64,000 bases of DNA from Arthrobacter frigidicola (lineage in GTDB: Bacteria > Actinomycetota > Actinomycetes > Actinomycetales > Micrococcaceae). Position 1 is the first letter of the stretch; each line of letters begins with the position of its first letter. Position numbers and translations under genes: made by a program. The stretch covers positions 62,001-126,000 of the forward strand of contig QZVU01000009.1 in NCBI GenBank assembly GCA_003602285.1, read 5' to 3'. The notes beneath the pieces are model-generated. The model saw only the letters and a list, made by a program, of their open reading frames with translations. It searched no databases and was not told the origin of the DNA. Of the stretch, positions 40,308 through 47,981 are shown piece by piece.

Positions 40308-40661
40308 CTACCAGGCTGCGGCTTGGGCCCGGCGCCGAATCTCGGTCTTGCGGCCTTCGCGGAGGGCGTCGATGGGTCGGCCCGGCAGCGAGTCGTCCTC
40401 GGTGTAGAGCCAGCGGATGATTTCCTCATCCTCGAACCCGGAGTCCGAGAGGACCACGACGGTGCCCTTGAGGCTGTCGAGGACCGCCCCGTCGACAAGG
40501 AATTCCTCAGGGACGCTCCGGATCCTCCGGTCGGTGATCCTCAGGGCGACCAGTGCGCGCTCATCGAGCAGCGCATGGACCTTCGTGATGGGGACGCCAA
40601 GCAGTTCGGCGACCTCCGGGAGATTTCTCCAGTGGGGCACAAGTTCTTCGATTTCAGTCAC
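40308..40661 (-). CDS. Rv2175c-like winged-helix DNA-binding protein
   Basis: 117 residues. The N-terminal LPEVAELLGVPITKVHALLDERAL is a helix-turn-helix of the Rv2175c family, and the VPEEFLVDGAVLDSLKGTVVVLSDSGFEDEEIIRWLYTED block is its conserved C-terminal domain. In M. tuberculosis the homologue lies beside pknL and its DNA binding is reported to be controlled by PknL phosphorylation. Here the PknL-type kinase is separated only by the LysM gene, which supports the same link. Threonines near the N-terminus (Thr2, Thr26) are possible targets. Confidence 0.88.
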   Translation of the reverse strand: MTEIEELVPHWRNLPEVAELLGVPITKVHALLDERALVALRITDRRIRSVPEEFLVDGAVLDSLKGTVVVLSDSGFEDEEIIRWLYTEDDSLPGRPIDALREGRKTEIRRRAQAAAW

Positions 40662-40792
40662 CTTCTAAGGGTGCCACGACCCGGCACACGCGCTCTACCC
40701 GCCACCTGCAGGGGAACCGACACGCCGTACGGGCTCCTGATGTGGAGTTCCCACCTGTTGTGATACGCCCGCCATCGTGTACATTCACTACA

Positions 40793-40815
40793 GTCACACA
40801 TGTAACTGGAGTCAC
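40793..40815 (+). promoter_or_regulatory. GTCAC-GTAAC-GTCAC triad upstream of the LysM hydrolase
   Basis: GTCAC (40793-40797), GTAAC (40802-40806) and GTCAC (40811-40815) occur at exact 9-bp intervals, about 113 bp before the ATG at 40928. GT(A/C)AC direct repeats recall binding sites described for the wall-stress response regulator MtrA, although I cannot verify the spacing rule here. The 266-bp leader shows no riboswitch that I recognise. Confidence 0.5.
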
Positions 40816-40927
40816 AAAAGACCCATTGCTTAACATTTGCACCTTGGCTTGCCGGGACAGGAGAACGATTGCTCCCGGCGGTCCGACGACCGTGCGGCTC
40901 CGGCCGCCCATAGATGAGGAACTGCCC

Positions 40928-42499
40928 ATGACTGCCCAGCCACCGTCTACACCCCTGAGCGGAGCCTCCCGGCGCGCCGCAGGCACCTCTTCCTCCCGGC
41001 GGCGGAACCTGGCCGTTTCCACGGCCGCCATCCCGGCCGTCATCCTGTCCTCGGTGGCGCTGGCGGAATCAGCAGCGGCCCACCAGCCCTCCACCTCGGT
41101 GCGGCACCAGGTTCCCGCGGTGCAGGCCTCCCCTGCCCGCGCCCTCATTCCGGCCGCCGAGGTTGCCGCCCAGGTTCCCGCCCTGAAGGTTCCTGCCGTG
41201 ACAACGCCGGCGGCTTACACGATCAAGGCCGGCGACACCATGGGTGCCATCGCCCGCAAGCACGGAATCGAGCTCGGCGCCCTGCTCAAGCTCAACCGGA
41301 TGAGCTCCACCACCGTGATCTACCCGGGGCAGAAGATCCGGCTGGTAGCCGGGTCGACCCCTGCGCCCGCCGCTCCTGCGGCGGTCCGCACCCAGACCAC
41401 CGGCAGCTACGTCGTCAAGCCCGGTGACACCCTCGGCGCCATCGCCGCCCGCCACGGCGTCAGTCTCGACAGCGTGCTCAAGGCCAATAACCTCTCGGTG
41501 ACCTCGATCATCTACCCGGGCCAGAAGATCGCCGTCGGCGGACCGGCGGCAGTCAAGCCATCGGCACCCGCTCCGGTCAAGCCCGCTCCCGCCGCCCCGG
41601 CCGCGCCGGCCGCCCCGGCTGGCAGCTACGTCGTCAAGCCCGGTGACACCCTCGGCGCCATCGCAGCCCGCCACGGCGTCAGCCTCGACAGCGTACTCAA
41701 GGCCAACAACCTCTCTCTGAGCTCGGTCATCTACCCGGGCCAGAAACTGGTCCTCGGTGGAAAGCCGGCCGCCCCTGCGGCTCCGTCCACGCCCGCCGCA
41801 CCGTCCGCACCCACCGCGCCCGCCGCTCCGGCCGGAAGCTACACGATCAAGGCCGGAGACACCCTGGGTGCCATCGCAGCCCGCCACGGCGTCAGCCTTG
41901 CCGCGCTGCTCCAGGCGAACAACCTGCAGGCCTCGACGGTGATCTACCCCGGCAAGAAGCTCACGATTCCCACCGGCAACGGCGGCTCACCCACGACGCC
42001 GCCCCCGACGAACCTCGTCCCCTCGACCTTCCTCGGGGTCACCTACCCCCAGGCCGTCGTCGCGGATGCGAACCGCAACAAGCAGATCCTCAACTCGCTG
42101 CCGGTCCCGGGCCCGGCCGAGATGCGCACGATCGTGGCGAATACCGCACGGTCGATGGGCGTCGATCCCAGCCTCGCGATGGCCTTCGCCTACCAGGAAT
42201 CGGGCTTCAACCAGCGCGCGGTCTCCCCCGCCAACGCCATCGGCACCATGCAGGTCATCCCGATGTCCGGGCAGTGGGCCAGCGATCTGGTCGGACGCAA
42301 GCTCAACCTCCTCAACCCGCAGGACAACGTGACGGCCGGCGTGGCGATCATCCGCTCGCTGCTCGCCACGAGTTCCTCGCAGGACATCGCGATCGCGTCC
42401 TACTACCAGGGCGCGTATTCCGTGAAGACCCACGGCATGTTCAGCGACACCAAGAACTATGTCGCCTCCATCAAGGCCCACCAGAAGAACTTCCGGTAG
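40928..42499 (+). CDS. Secreted lytic transglycosylase with four LysM domains
   Basis: 523 residues from the ATG after GAGGAA; upstream in-frame codons are leader. A twin-charged N-terminus (SSSRRRNLAV) and hydrophobic stretch to about residue 51 give a signal peptide. Four peptidoglycan-binding LysM repeats lie near 96-140, 161-203, 234-277 and 304-347, joined by Pro/Ala linkers. The C-terminal SLT-like domain (about 398-515) has catalytic Glu424 in YQESGFNQRA and the GTMQVIP motif. It cleaves glycan strands at the wall. Repeats 2 and 3 are nearly identical at the DNA level. Confidence 0.93.
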   Translation: MTAQPPSTPLSGASRRAAGTSSSRRRNLAVSTAAIPAVILSSVALAESAAAHQPSTSVRHQVPAVQASPARALIPAAEVAAQVPALKVPAVTTPAAYTIKAGDTMGAIARKHGIELGALLKLNRMSSTTVIYPGQKIRLVAGSTPAPAAPAAVRTQTTGSYVVKPGDTLGAIAARHGVSLDSVLKANNLSVTSIIYPGQKIAVGGPAAVKPSAPAPVKPAPAAPAAPAAPAGSYVVKPGDTLGAIAARHGVSLDSVLKANNLSLSSVIYPGQKLVLGGKPAAPAAPSTPAAPSAPTAPAAPAGSYTIKAGDTLGAIAARHGVSLAALLQANNLQASTVIYPGKKLTIPTGNGGSPTTPPPTNLVPSTFLGVTYPQAVVADANRNKQILNSLPVPGPAEMRTIVANTARSMGVDPSLAMAFAYQESGFNQRAVSPANAIGTMQVIPMSGQWASDLVGRKLNLLNPQDNVTAGVAIIRSLLATSSSQDIAIASYYQGAYSVKTHGMFSDTKNYVASIKAHQKNFR

Positions 42500-42502
42500 G
42501 AA

Positions 42503-42543
42503 CGGTGGAGGGCGGGGTCGGGTGTTGATCCTGCCCTCCACCG
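42503..42543 (+). terminator. Hairpin between the LysM gene and the kinase
   Basis: 11-bp arms (CGGTGGAGGGC and complement) around a 19-nt loop, directly after the LysM stop and 24 nt before the kinase start. No U-run follows, so it may attenuate rather than fully stop transcription into the kinase gene. Confidence 0.5.
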
Positions 42544-42566
42544 CAGCCAGGACTTAGTATCAATAG

Positions 42567-44330
42567 GTGGACCAACGGCTGAACGACCCCCTGATCGGCG
42601 AACTTGTCGATGGGCGCTACCTCGTGGAGTCGCGCATCGCGCGCGGTGGAATGTCCACGGTCTACCTAGCGCTCGACCGCAGGCTGGACCGCAGGGTGGC
42701 GTTGAAAGTCCTGTTCACGCACCTCGCCGAAGACCGCACCTTTCTGGACCGGTTCGAGCAGGAAGCGAAGTCGGCCGCCCGTCTCTCCCACCCGCACGTC
42801 GTGGGTGTCCTTGACCAGGGCGTCGACGAGACGGCCGAACGCAGTACCGCCTATCTCGTGATGGAGTACGTTCCCGGACGAACCCTGCGGGATCTGATCC
42901 GCGAACGCGGACGGCTCACCCCGCGGTTGGCCCTTGCCCTGATCGACCCCGTCATCGAGGGCCTAGCCGCTGCCCATGAGGCGGGCCTGGTGCACCGTGA
43001 CGTCAAGCCCGAAAATGTGCTCCTGTCCAGCAACGGGCAGATCAAGATCGCCGACTTCGGGCTCGCGCGCGCCGTCAGCGCGAGCACCGGCACCGCGACG
43101 CTCGTCGGCACCGCGGCCTACCTCCCGCCCGAACTTGTCACCGGATCGCCGGCCGACGCCCGCAGCGACGTATACTCCGCGGGCATCATGCTCTTTGAAA
43201 TCCTGACGGGACGGCAGCCCTTCACCGGCGACGCTCCGGTCCAGATCGCCTTCCAGCACGCCTACGAGCATGTGCCGGCGGCATCGAAGTTCCTGCCGGG
43301 GCTGGCCGAGGACATCGACGAGCTGGTGCAGTGGTGCACCTCGCGGGATCCCGAGGACAGGCCTGTCGACGCCACCGCCCTGCTCGGCGAGCTCCGCCAT
43401 GTCCGCACGACGCTCACGGGCGCCGACCTCGACTACTGCCCGCCGTCGCCGGTTCGGCGCGTCGACCGCGGAGCCGCGAACGCCGGCTCACCGGGGACCG
43501 GCGGCATGCCCGACGGCGGCGGTACGACGGTGGTGCTCGGCGCCGGCGCAGGCAGCCCCACCGAAGTAATCGGCACCGGCAGTCCCACCGATGGAATCAG
43601 CCCCGGCAGCCCTACCGAAGTAATGCGCATCGGGAACCCTACTGAAGTATTGGGCGTCGGGAACCCTACTGAAGTATTGGGCATTGGCAGCCCCACCGAA
43701 GTAATCGGCACCGGCACCCACGTTGGCAGCCCCACCGAAGTAATCGGTCACGGGCGCTCCGGGGCGACCGGAGTTCCATTCGAACCGGCGGACTCTCAAA
43801 CGGCGGTCCTGCCAACCTCTCCGGGCAGCCGGAACGCCACGACCCGAATTTTTCCGCCGGAGCCCCAGGTGCGGCCGGCCGGTCCGGGCGGCGGCGCCAA
43901 CGCCACCCGCGTCCTCGGCGAGACGCACCGGCCGGGCGCCGCGCCGCCTCCAGCCGTCCAGCCCCGCGTACAGCCTCATCCCGCCCAGGTCCATTCGCCG
44001 CAGTCCCAGCCCCCGCAGCGGGATCGCGCGCAGCCCGCCTCGAAAGTGAGCCGGTCCCAGCAGCGCAGCCAGGCGCGCGCCGCGCAGCGGCCGGTGAAGC
44101 GGCTGCGCAGCCGGCGCGCGGCGCAGTGGCAGGCCGTGCTGGTTCTGCTGCTGGTCCTGCTGGCCTTCCTGGCCGCGGCCGCGGGCTGGCTGCTGGGGAT
44201 CAGCCAGCCCGGCGGCGGCGTTCCCGTGGGGTCCGGGCTGCCCAGTCCCGCGGCGTCCGGCTGCGAAGCGAATCAGTTCTTGGAGAGCGCTCCAGCGACG
44301 AGGAAGGCCATCTCGAGCGACTGCATGTGA
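42567..44330 (+). CDS. pknL: PknL-type membrane Ser/Thr protein kinase with FHA-motif-like repeat linker
   Basis: 587 residues. The kinase domain (about 14-280) is complete: glycine loop IARGGMSTVY, Lys47, HRDVKPEN (143-150), DFG (163-165) and LPPE as the APE motif. The linker from 318 to 393 contains six T-x-x-[ILM] motifs at strict 9-residue spacing (Thr332-Thr377), plus Thr321, 390, 412, 425 and 447 in the same pattern. A single membrane helix lies near 522-544, then about 40 outside residues without PASTA domains, as in PknL. The last 19 codons overlap the 3' end of convergent aroG. Confidence 0.92.
   Translation: MDQRLNDPLIGELVDGRYLVESRIARGGMSTVYLALDRRLDRRVALKVLFTHLAEDRTFLDRFEQEAKSAARLSHPHVVGVLDQGVDETAERSTAYLVMEYVPGRTLRDLIRERGRLTPRLALALIDPVIEGLAAAHEAGLVHRDVKPENVLLSSNGQIKIADFGLARAVSASTGTATLVGTAAYLPPELVTGSPADARSDVYSAGIMLFEILTGRQPFTGDAPVQIAFQHAYEHVPAASKFLPGLAEDIDELVQWCTSRDPEDRPVDATALLGELRHVRTTLTGADLDYCPPSPVRRVDRGAANAGSPGTGGMPDGGGTTVVLGAGAGSPTEVIGTGSPTDGISPGSPTEVMRIGNPTEVLGVGNPTEVLGIGSPTEVIGTGTHVGSPTEVIGHGRSGATGVPFEPADSQTAVLPTSPGSRNATTRIFPPEPQVRPAGPGGGANATRVLGETHRPGAAPPPAVQPRVQPHPAQVHSPQSQPPQRDRAQPASKVSRSQQRSQARAAQRPVKRLRSRRAAQWQAVLVLLLVLLAFLAAAAGWLLGISQPGGGVPVGSGLPSPAASGCEANQFLESAPATRKAISSDCM
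43551..43745 (+). repeat. 27-bp tandem repeats in the kinase linker
   Basis: Seven imperfect copies of a 27-bp unit encode (G-S/N-P-T-E-V-x-x-x). One copy is lengthened by four codons. Five of the seven keep GAA-GTA, a codon choice unusual in this GC-rich genome, which points to expansion from a single ancestral unit. Confidence 0.9.
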
Positions 44331-45655
44331 TTCAGCCGCGGGTCGCACACGGATTCGTAGCGCTCGAGGAAGGATTCCTGGTCCACCGGGTCAGCTCCGC
44401 CGAGGCACTCCGCGACGTCATCGCCCGTCATCTCGACATGCAGTCCACCGGGGAACGTCCCCAGGTCCTTGTGGACCTCAAAGAAGCCGCGGACCTCATC
44501 CATGACGTCGTCGAAGTTCCGGGTCTTGTACCCGTTCGGCGAGGTCACCGTGTTCCCGTGCATCGGGTCCGTCACCCACAGGACCTGCGCGCCGGAGGCC
44601 GTGACCTTTTCGACGAGCTGGGGCAGCTTCTCGCGGATGTTCCGGGCGCCCATCCGGGTGATGAACGTCAGGCGGCCGGGCTCGCGGTTGGGATCGAGCT
44701 TGTCGATGAGGGCAAGCGCGTCGTCACCGGAGGTGGTGGGACCAAGCTTCACCCCGATGGGATTGCGGACCCGGGAGAGGAAGTCGACATGGGCGCCGGC
44801 GAGGTCGCGCGTCCGCTCCCCGATCCAGAGGAAGTGCGCCGAGGTGTCGTAGGGCAGGTTGGTGCGTGAGTCGATGCGGGTGAGCGCCCGCTCGTAGTCG
44901 AGCAGGAGCGCCTCGTGGCTGGCGAAGAACTCGACCCGCTTCAGCGCTTCGAAGTCGGCACCGCAGGCGTCCATGAAGCGCACCGCTCTGTCGATCTCCC
45001 GGGCGAGCGACTCGTAGCGCGAGTGCGCCGGGTTGGCGGTGAAGCCCTTGTTCCAGTGGTGCACCAGGCGCAGGTCGGCGAACCCGCCCTGGGTGAACGC
45101 CCGGATCAGGTTCAGGGTTGAGGCGGAGGTGTGGTACGCCTTGACCATGCGGGAGGCGTCGTGGCCGCGGCTCTCGGGGGTGAAGTCGTAGCCGTTGACC
45201 ATGTCGCCGCGGTACGCGGGAAGGGTGACGCCGTCGCGGGTCTCGTCGTTCGAGGAGCGGGGCTTGGCGAACTGGCCGGCCATCCGCCCCATCTTGATCA
45301 CCGGCAGGGACGCACCATAGGTGAGGACCACGGCCATCTGGAGGATCGTCTTGACCCGGGCGCTGATCCGGTCGGCGGTCGCGCCCTCGAAGGTTTCGGC
45401 GCAGTCGCCGCCCTGGAGCAGGAACGCCTTGCCCTGGGCCGCCGCGGCAAGCCGTTCCCTCAGGACATCCACTTCACCGGCAAATACCAGCGGGGGCAGC
45501 GACGAGAGCTCCTTGAGTGAGGAGGTGTGGACCGCAGGGTCCTGCCACTGGGGCTGCTGCGAAATGGGAAGGCTCCGCCAGTGGTCGAGCCCTGCTGTAC
45601 CGGCGGCGGGGAGCGGAAAAGGAGGCAATAACGCTGAGGCTGCAGTATCGGTCAC
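44273..45655 (-). CDS. aroG: Class II 3-deoxy-D-arabino-heptulosonate-7-phosphate synthase
   Basis: 460 residues; condenses phosphoenolpyruvate with erythrose 4-phosphate, the first step of the shikimate pathway. Class II motifs are clear: QGGDCAETF, GRMAGQFAKPRS, the HTSASTLNLIRAF region, IGVKLGPTTSGDD and WVTDPMHGNT with metal ligands, and the C-terminal GGLHVEMTG. Start is GTG at 45655. It is convergent with the kinase gene and overlaps it by 58 nt. The aroG-pknL neighbourhood is the same in M. tuberculosis as I recall it. Confidence 0.96.
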   Translation of the reverse strand: MTDTAASALLPPFPLPAAGTAGLDHWRSLPISQQPQWQDPAVHTSSLKELSSLPPLVFAGEVDVLRERLAAAAQGKAFLLQGGDCAETFEGATADRISARVKTILQMAVVLTYGASLPVIKMGRMAGQFAKPRSSNDETRDGVTLPAYRGDMVNGYDFTPESRGHDASRMVKAYHTSASTLNLIRAFTQGGFADLRLVHHWNKGFTANPAHSRYESLAREIDRAVRFMDACGADFEALKRVEFFASHEALLLDYERALTRIDSRTNLPYDTSAHFLWIGERTRDLAGAHVDFLSRVRNPIGVKLGPTTSGDDALALIDKLDPNREPGRLTFITRMGARNIREKLPQLVEKVTASGAQVLWVTDPMHGNTVTSPNGYKTRNFDDVMDEVRGFFEVHKDLGTFPGGLHVEMTGDDVAECLGGADPVDQESFLERYESVCDPRLNHMQSLEMAFLVAGALSKN

Positions 45656-45772
45656 CCCTCAAGCCTAATGGCTTCGACGCCGCGGTTTGTCGCCGCCCGT
45701 CACGTAACCGCCCGGCAGTGTCACATAGGCCACTTTCGGCCCACTGCCCTGCCGGTGGGCGGGAAAAGCGCC

Positions 45773-46612
45773 TCAGGCCGTGTCCTTTTTCCGCCCCTTG
45801 GGCGGCTGGGCCTTCCCCACTTCGGTCACGGCCCCGGGTGCCGGTGCCTGCGGAGCCTCCGGCGGCGGCATGCGCACCGCGGCCCGGCGGGTGTCGGCAC
45901 CCGGGCGGTGGTGCTTCCTGCCGGCGGCCTTCTCCGCTGCCAGCTTCTCCTTGACGCTGCTGGCGTAGGCGTCGACATACTCCTGACCCGAGAGGCGCAT
46001 CAGTTCGTACATGATCTCGTCGGTGACCGAGCGCTGGATGAACCGGTCATCGGCCATGCCGTGGTACCGGCTGAAGTCGAGGGGCTCCCCCACGATGATG
46101 CCGACCCTGCGGATGTTCGGGATCCGCCGCCCGATGGGCTGGACCTTGTCGGTGCCGATCATGGCGACGGGAATGACGGGAACCCCGGTGGCCAGGACCA
46201 GCTTGGCGACGCCGGTCTTGCCGCGGTAGAGGCGACCGTCGGGGCTGCGGGTGCCCTCGGGGTAGATGCCTAGGAGGCCTCCGCCGTTGAGGATGTCCAT
46301 GCCGGCCGTCAGCGAGGAGGAGGACGCGGCGCCGCCGGAGCGGTCCATCGGCAGCTGGTTCGAGAGCCGGAAGAACATGGCGGTCAGCCTGCCCTTGAGG
46401 CCCTTGCCGTTGAAGTATTCCGATTTCGCCAGGAACACCACGGGCCGGGGCGCCGCCACCGGGAGGAAGATCGAGTCCGAGAAGGAAAGGTGGTTGCTGA
46501 CGAGGACGGCCGGCCCCTCCGCGGGAATGTTGTCAAGGCCCTTGACCCAGGGCCGGAAGAGCACTCTCAGAATCGGACCGACGATGATCCTCTTCATGAC
46601 CCAATAGAACAC
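45773..46612 (-). CDS. 1-acyl-sn-glycerol-3-phosphate acyltransferase, PlsC family
   Basis: 279 residues from the preferred GTG at 46612 (a longer reading adds 16 unconserved residues). The acyltransferase motif is His41 in NHLSFSD with Asp46, followed by FLAKSEYFNGK, the IYPEGTRSPDG motif and VPVIPVAMIG. A membrane-associated N-terminus (VFYWVMKRIIVGPILRVLF) and a basic Pro-rich C-terminal tail of about 50 residues flank the domain. It makes phosphatidic acid or a related acylated phospholipid precursor. Exact acceptor is uncertain. Confidence 0.9.
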   Translation of the reverse strand: MFYWVMKRIIVGPILRVLFRPWVKGLDNIPAEGPAVLVSNHLSFSDSIFLPVAAPRPVVFLAKSEYFNGKGLKGRLTAMFFRLSNQLPMDRSGGAASSSSLTAGMDILNGGGLLGIYPEGTRSPDGRLYRGKTGVAKLVLATGVPVIPVAMIGTDKVQPIGRRIPNIRRVGIIVGEPLDFSRYHGMADDRFIQRSVTDEIMYELMRLSGQEYVDAYASSVKEKLAAEKAAGRKHHRPGADTRRAAVRMPPPEAPQAPAPGAVTEVGKAQPPKGRKKDTA

Positions 46613-46737
46613 GCTGCCAGCCTTCCCTGCAGGGACCGTCCGGCTCCCGCCGGACGGCACGCTTTTTCCTTTTGTGACATTACTCTAAGGATCCCGTCGG
46701 CTGGTACGGCGCGGTGAACGGGTGCGACCATTGACCC

Positions 46738-47502
46738 ATGACATCGATTCCCGGCGCGGTTGCCTACTCCCAGGACGGCACCGGAGAGACGGCCCGGACC
46801 GGAGTGCTGCTCAGCCATGGCTTCACCGGATCGCCGGTGAGCGTCCGCGCGTGGGCGGAACACCTTGCGGGGCAGGGCTTCTCGGTTCGGCTGCCGCTGC
46901 TGCCCGGGCACGGCACCTCCTGGGAGGAACTGGCACGCACGCCCTGGCGGGCCTGGTACGGCGAGTACGAAGAGGCCTATGAGGACCTGGCCCGAAGTAC
47001 CGACAGGATTGTCGCCGCAGGACTCTCCATGGGAGGTGCGCTGGCCCTGCGCCTCGCCGCCCAGCACGACGTCGCGGGGGTGGTCGTCGTCAATCCCGGG
47101 CTGACCTTCGCGGATCCGCGCGCCCGGTACGCGGGGCTCCTCAAGTACGTGATGCGCTCGGTTCCTGCGATCGGCAACAGCATCCGGCTCGACGGCCAGG
47201 ACGAGGGCGCCTACCTGCGGACCCCGGTCGCCGCCGTGCACCAGCTGGCCGGGCTGTTCCGCGATACGACGGCCCTGCTGCCGAAGGTCACGGCACCGAC
47301 CCTCGTGTTCCGTTCAGACGTCGACCCGGTGGTTCCCGAAACCAGCATCGAGGTGCTGCGGCGGCACCTGGGCAGCGCCAACCTTGAGATTATCCGGTTG
47401 ACGAACAGCTACCATGTGGCCACGATGGACCATGATGCACCCTTCATCTTTGACCGGTCCGCGGACTTCATCAGGCACGTGAGCGCAGGTACCAGCGTAT
47501 GA
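46738..47502 (+). CDS. Alpha/beta hydrolase, carboxylesterase-like
   Basis: 254 residues of the small carboxylesterase/monoacylglycerol lipase group. The oxyanion motif is SHGFTGSP, the nucleophile Ser lies in GLSMGG, and the acid and base lie in RSDVDPVVP and the SYHVATMDHD segment. No signal peptide. The natural substrate is unknown; a short-chain ester or acylglycerol fits. It is coupled to the next gene by an ATGA overlap and divergent from plsC, matching the order of Rv2182c-like regions. Confidence 0.87.
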   Translation: MTSIPGAVAYSQDGTGETARTGVLLSHGFTGSPVSVRAWAEHLAGQGFSVRLPLLPGHGTSWEELARTPWRAWYGEYEEAYEDLARSTDRIVAAGLSMGGALALRLAAQHDVAGVVVVNPGLTFADPRARYAGLLKYVMRSVPAIGNSIRLDGQDEGAYLRTPVAAVHQLAGLFRDTTALLPKVTAPTLVFRSDVDPVVPETSIEVLRRHLGSANLEIIRLTNSYHVATMDHDAPFIFDRSADFIRHVSAGTSV

Positions 47503-47954
47503 CCCCCCGAGAGCCGAATGAGTCCACCGACGACGCCGTCTGGCGGGACCTCGTGGCACGGTTGGAAAGCACCCCCGGTAACCCTGAGACCGAGGAATCC
47601 GACGACCCTGAGCCCAGCGACCGGGACCGCGTCGAGGCGATTTTCAGGAACCAGCCGCTGCGTCCGGCCGGCCCGAGGGACTACGAGGAACCCGAGGACG
47701 ACGAGGGCGACGGCGGGGCCGGATACGAGCCCCCTGAACCTCCTCCGCTCGGCATGGGCGACCCCCTGGTGGTGCTGGCCTGGCTCGGCGCGGCGGGCGG
47801 GCCCGTCCTGCTGCTGCTCTTCGCCATGTTCTGGCGGGACGCGCCGACGGCGGTGACCCTGGGCGTGCTCGCCGGGTTCCTGGCCGGCGTGGTGTTCCTG
47901 GTCCTGCGCCTGCCGCGTCAGCGCGACTACGACGACGACGGCGCGGAAGTCTGA
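47499..47954 (+). CDS. Small membrane protein with acidic N-terminal half
   Basis: 151 residues. The first 85 are acidic and disordered-looking, with SDRDRVEAIFRNQPLRPAGPRDYEEPEDD; two hydrophobic helices follow (LVVLAWLGAAGGPVLLLLFAMF and AVTLGVLAGFLAGVVFLVL) and a DYDDDGAEV end. This pattern is widespread in Micrococcaceae as an unnamed protein. ATGA overlap with the esterase implies coexpression. I cannot assign a function. Confidence 0.8.
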   Translation: MTPREPNESTDDAVWRDLVARLESTPGNPETEESDDPEPSDRDRVEAIFRNQPLRPAGPRDYEEPEDDEGDGGAGYEPPEPPPLGMGDPLVVLAWLGAAGGPVLLLLFAMFWRDAPTAVTLGVLAGFLAGVVFLVLRLPRQRDYDDDGAEV

Positions 47955-47981
47955 TCCTGCTCCCCCGCCGCGGGAGGGTTC

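Noticed and set aside
40816-40927. Possible c-di-AMP or other riboswitch in the LysM gene leader
   Set aside because: I could not find a conserved core or paired regions that fit a known class.
41200-41960. Periodic DNA that could be taken for a CRISPR-like array
   Set aside because: The periodicity is that of four LysM domains in an open frame; repeat and spacer lengths and coding content exclude CRISPR.
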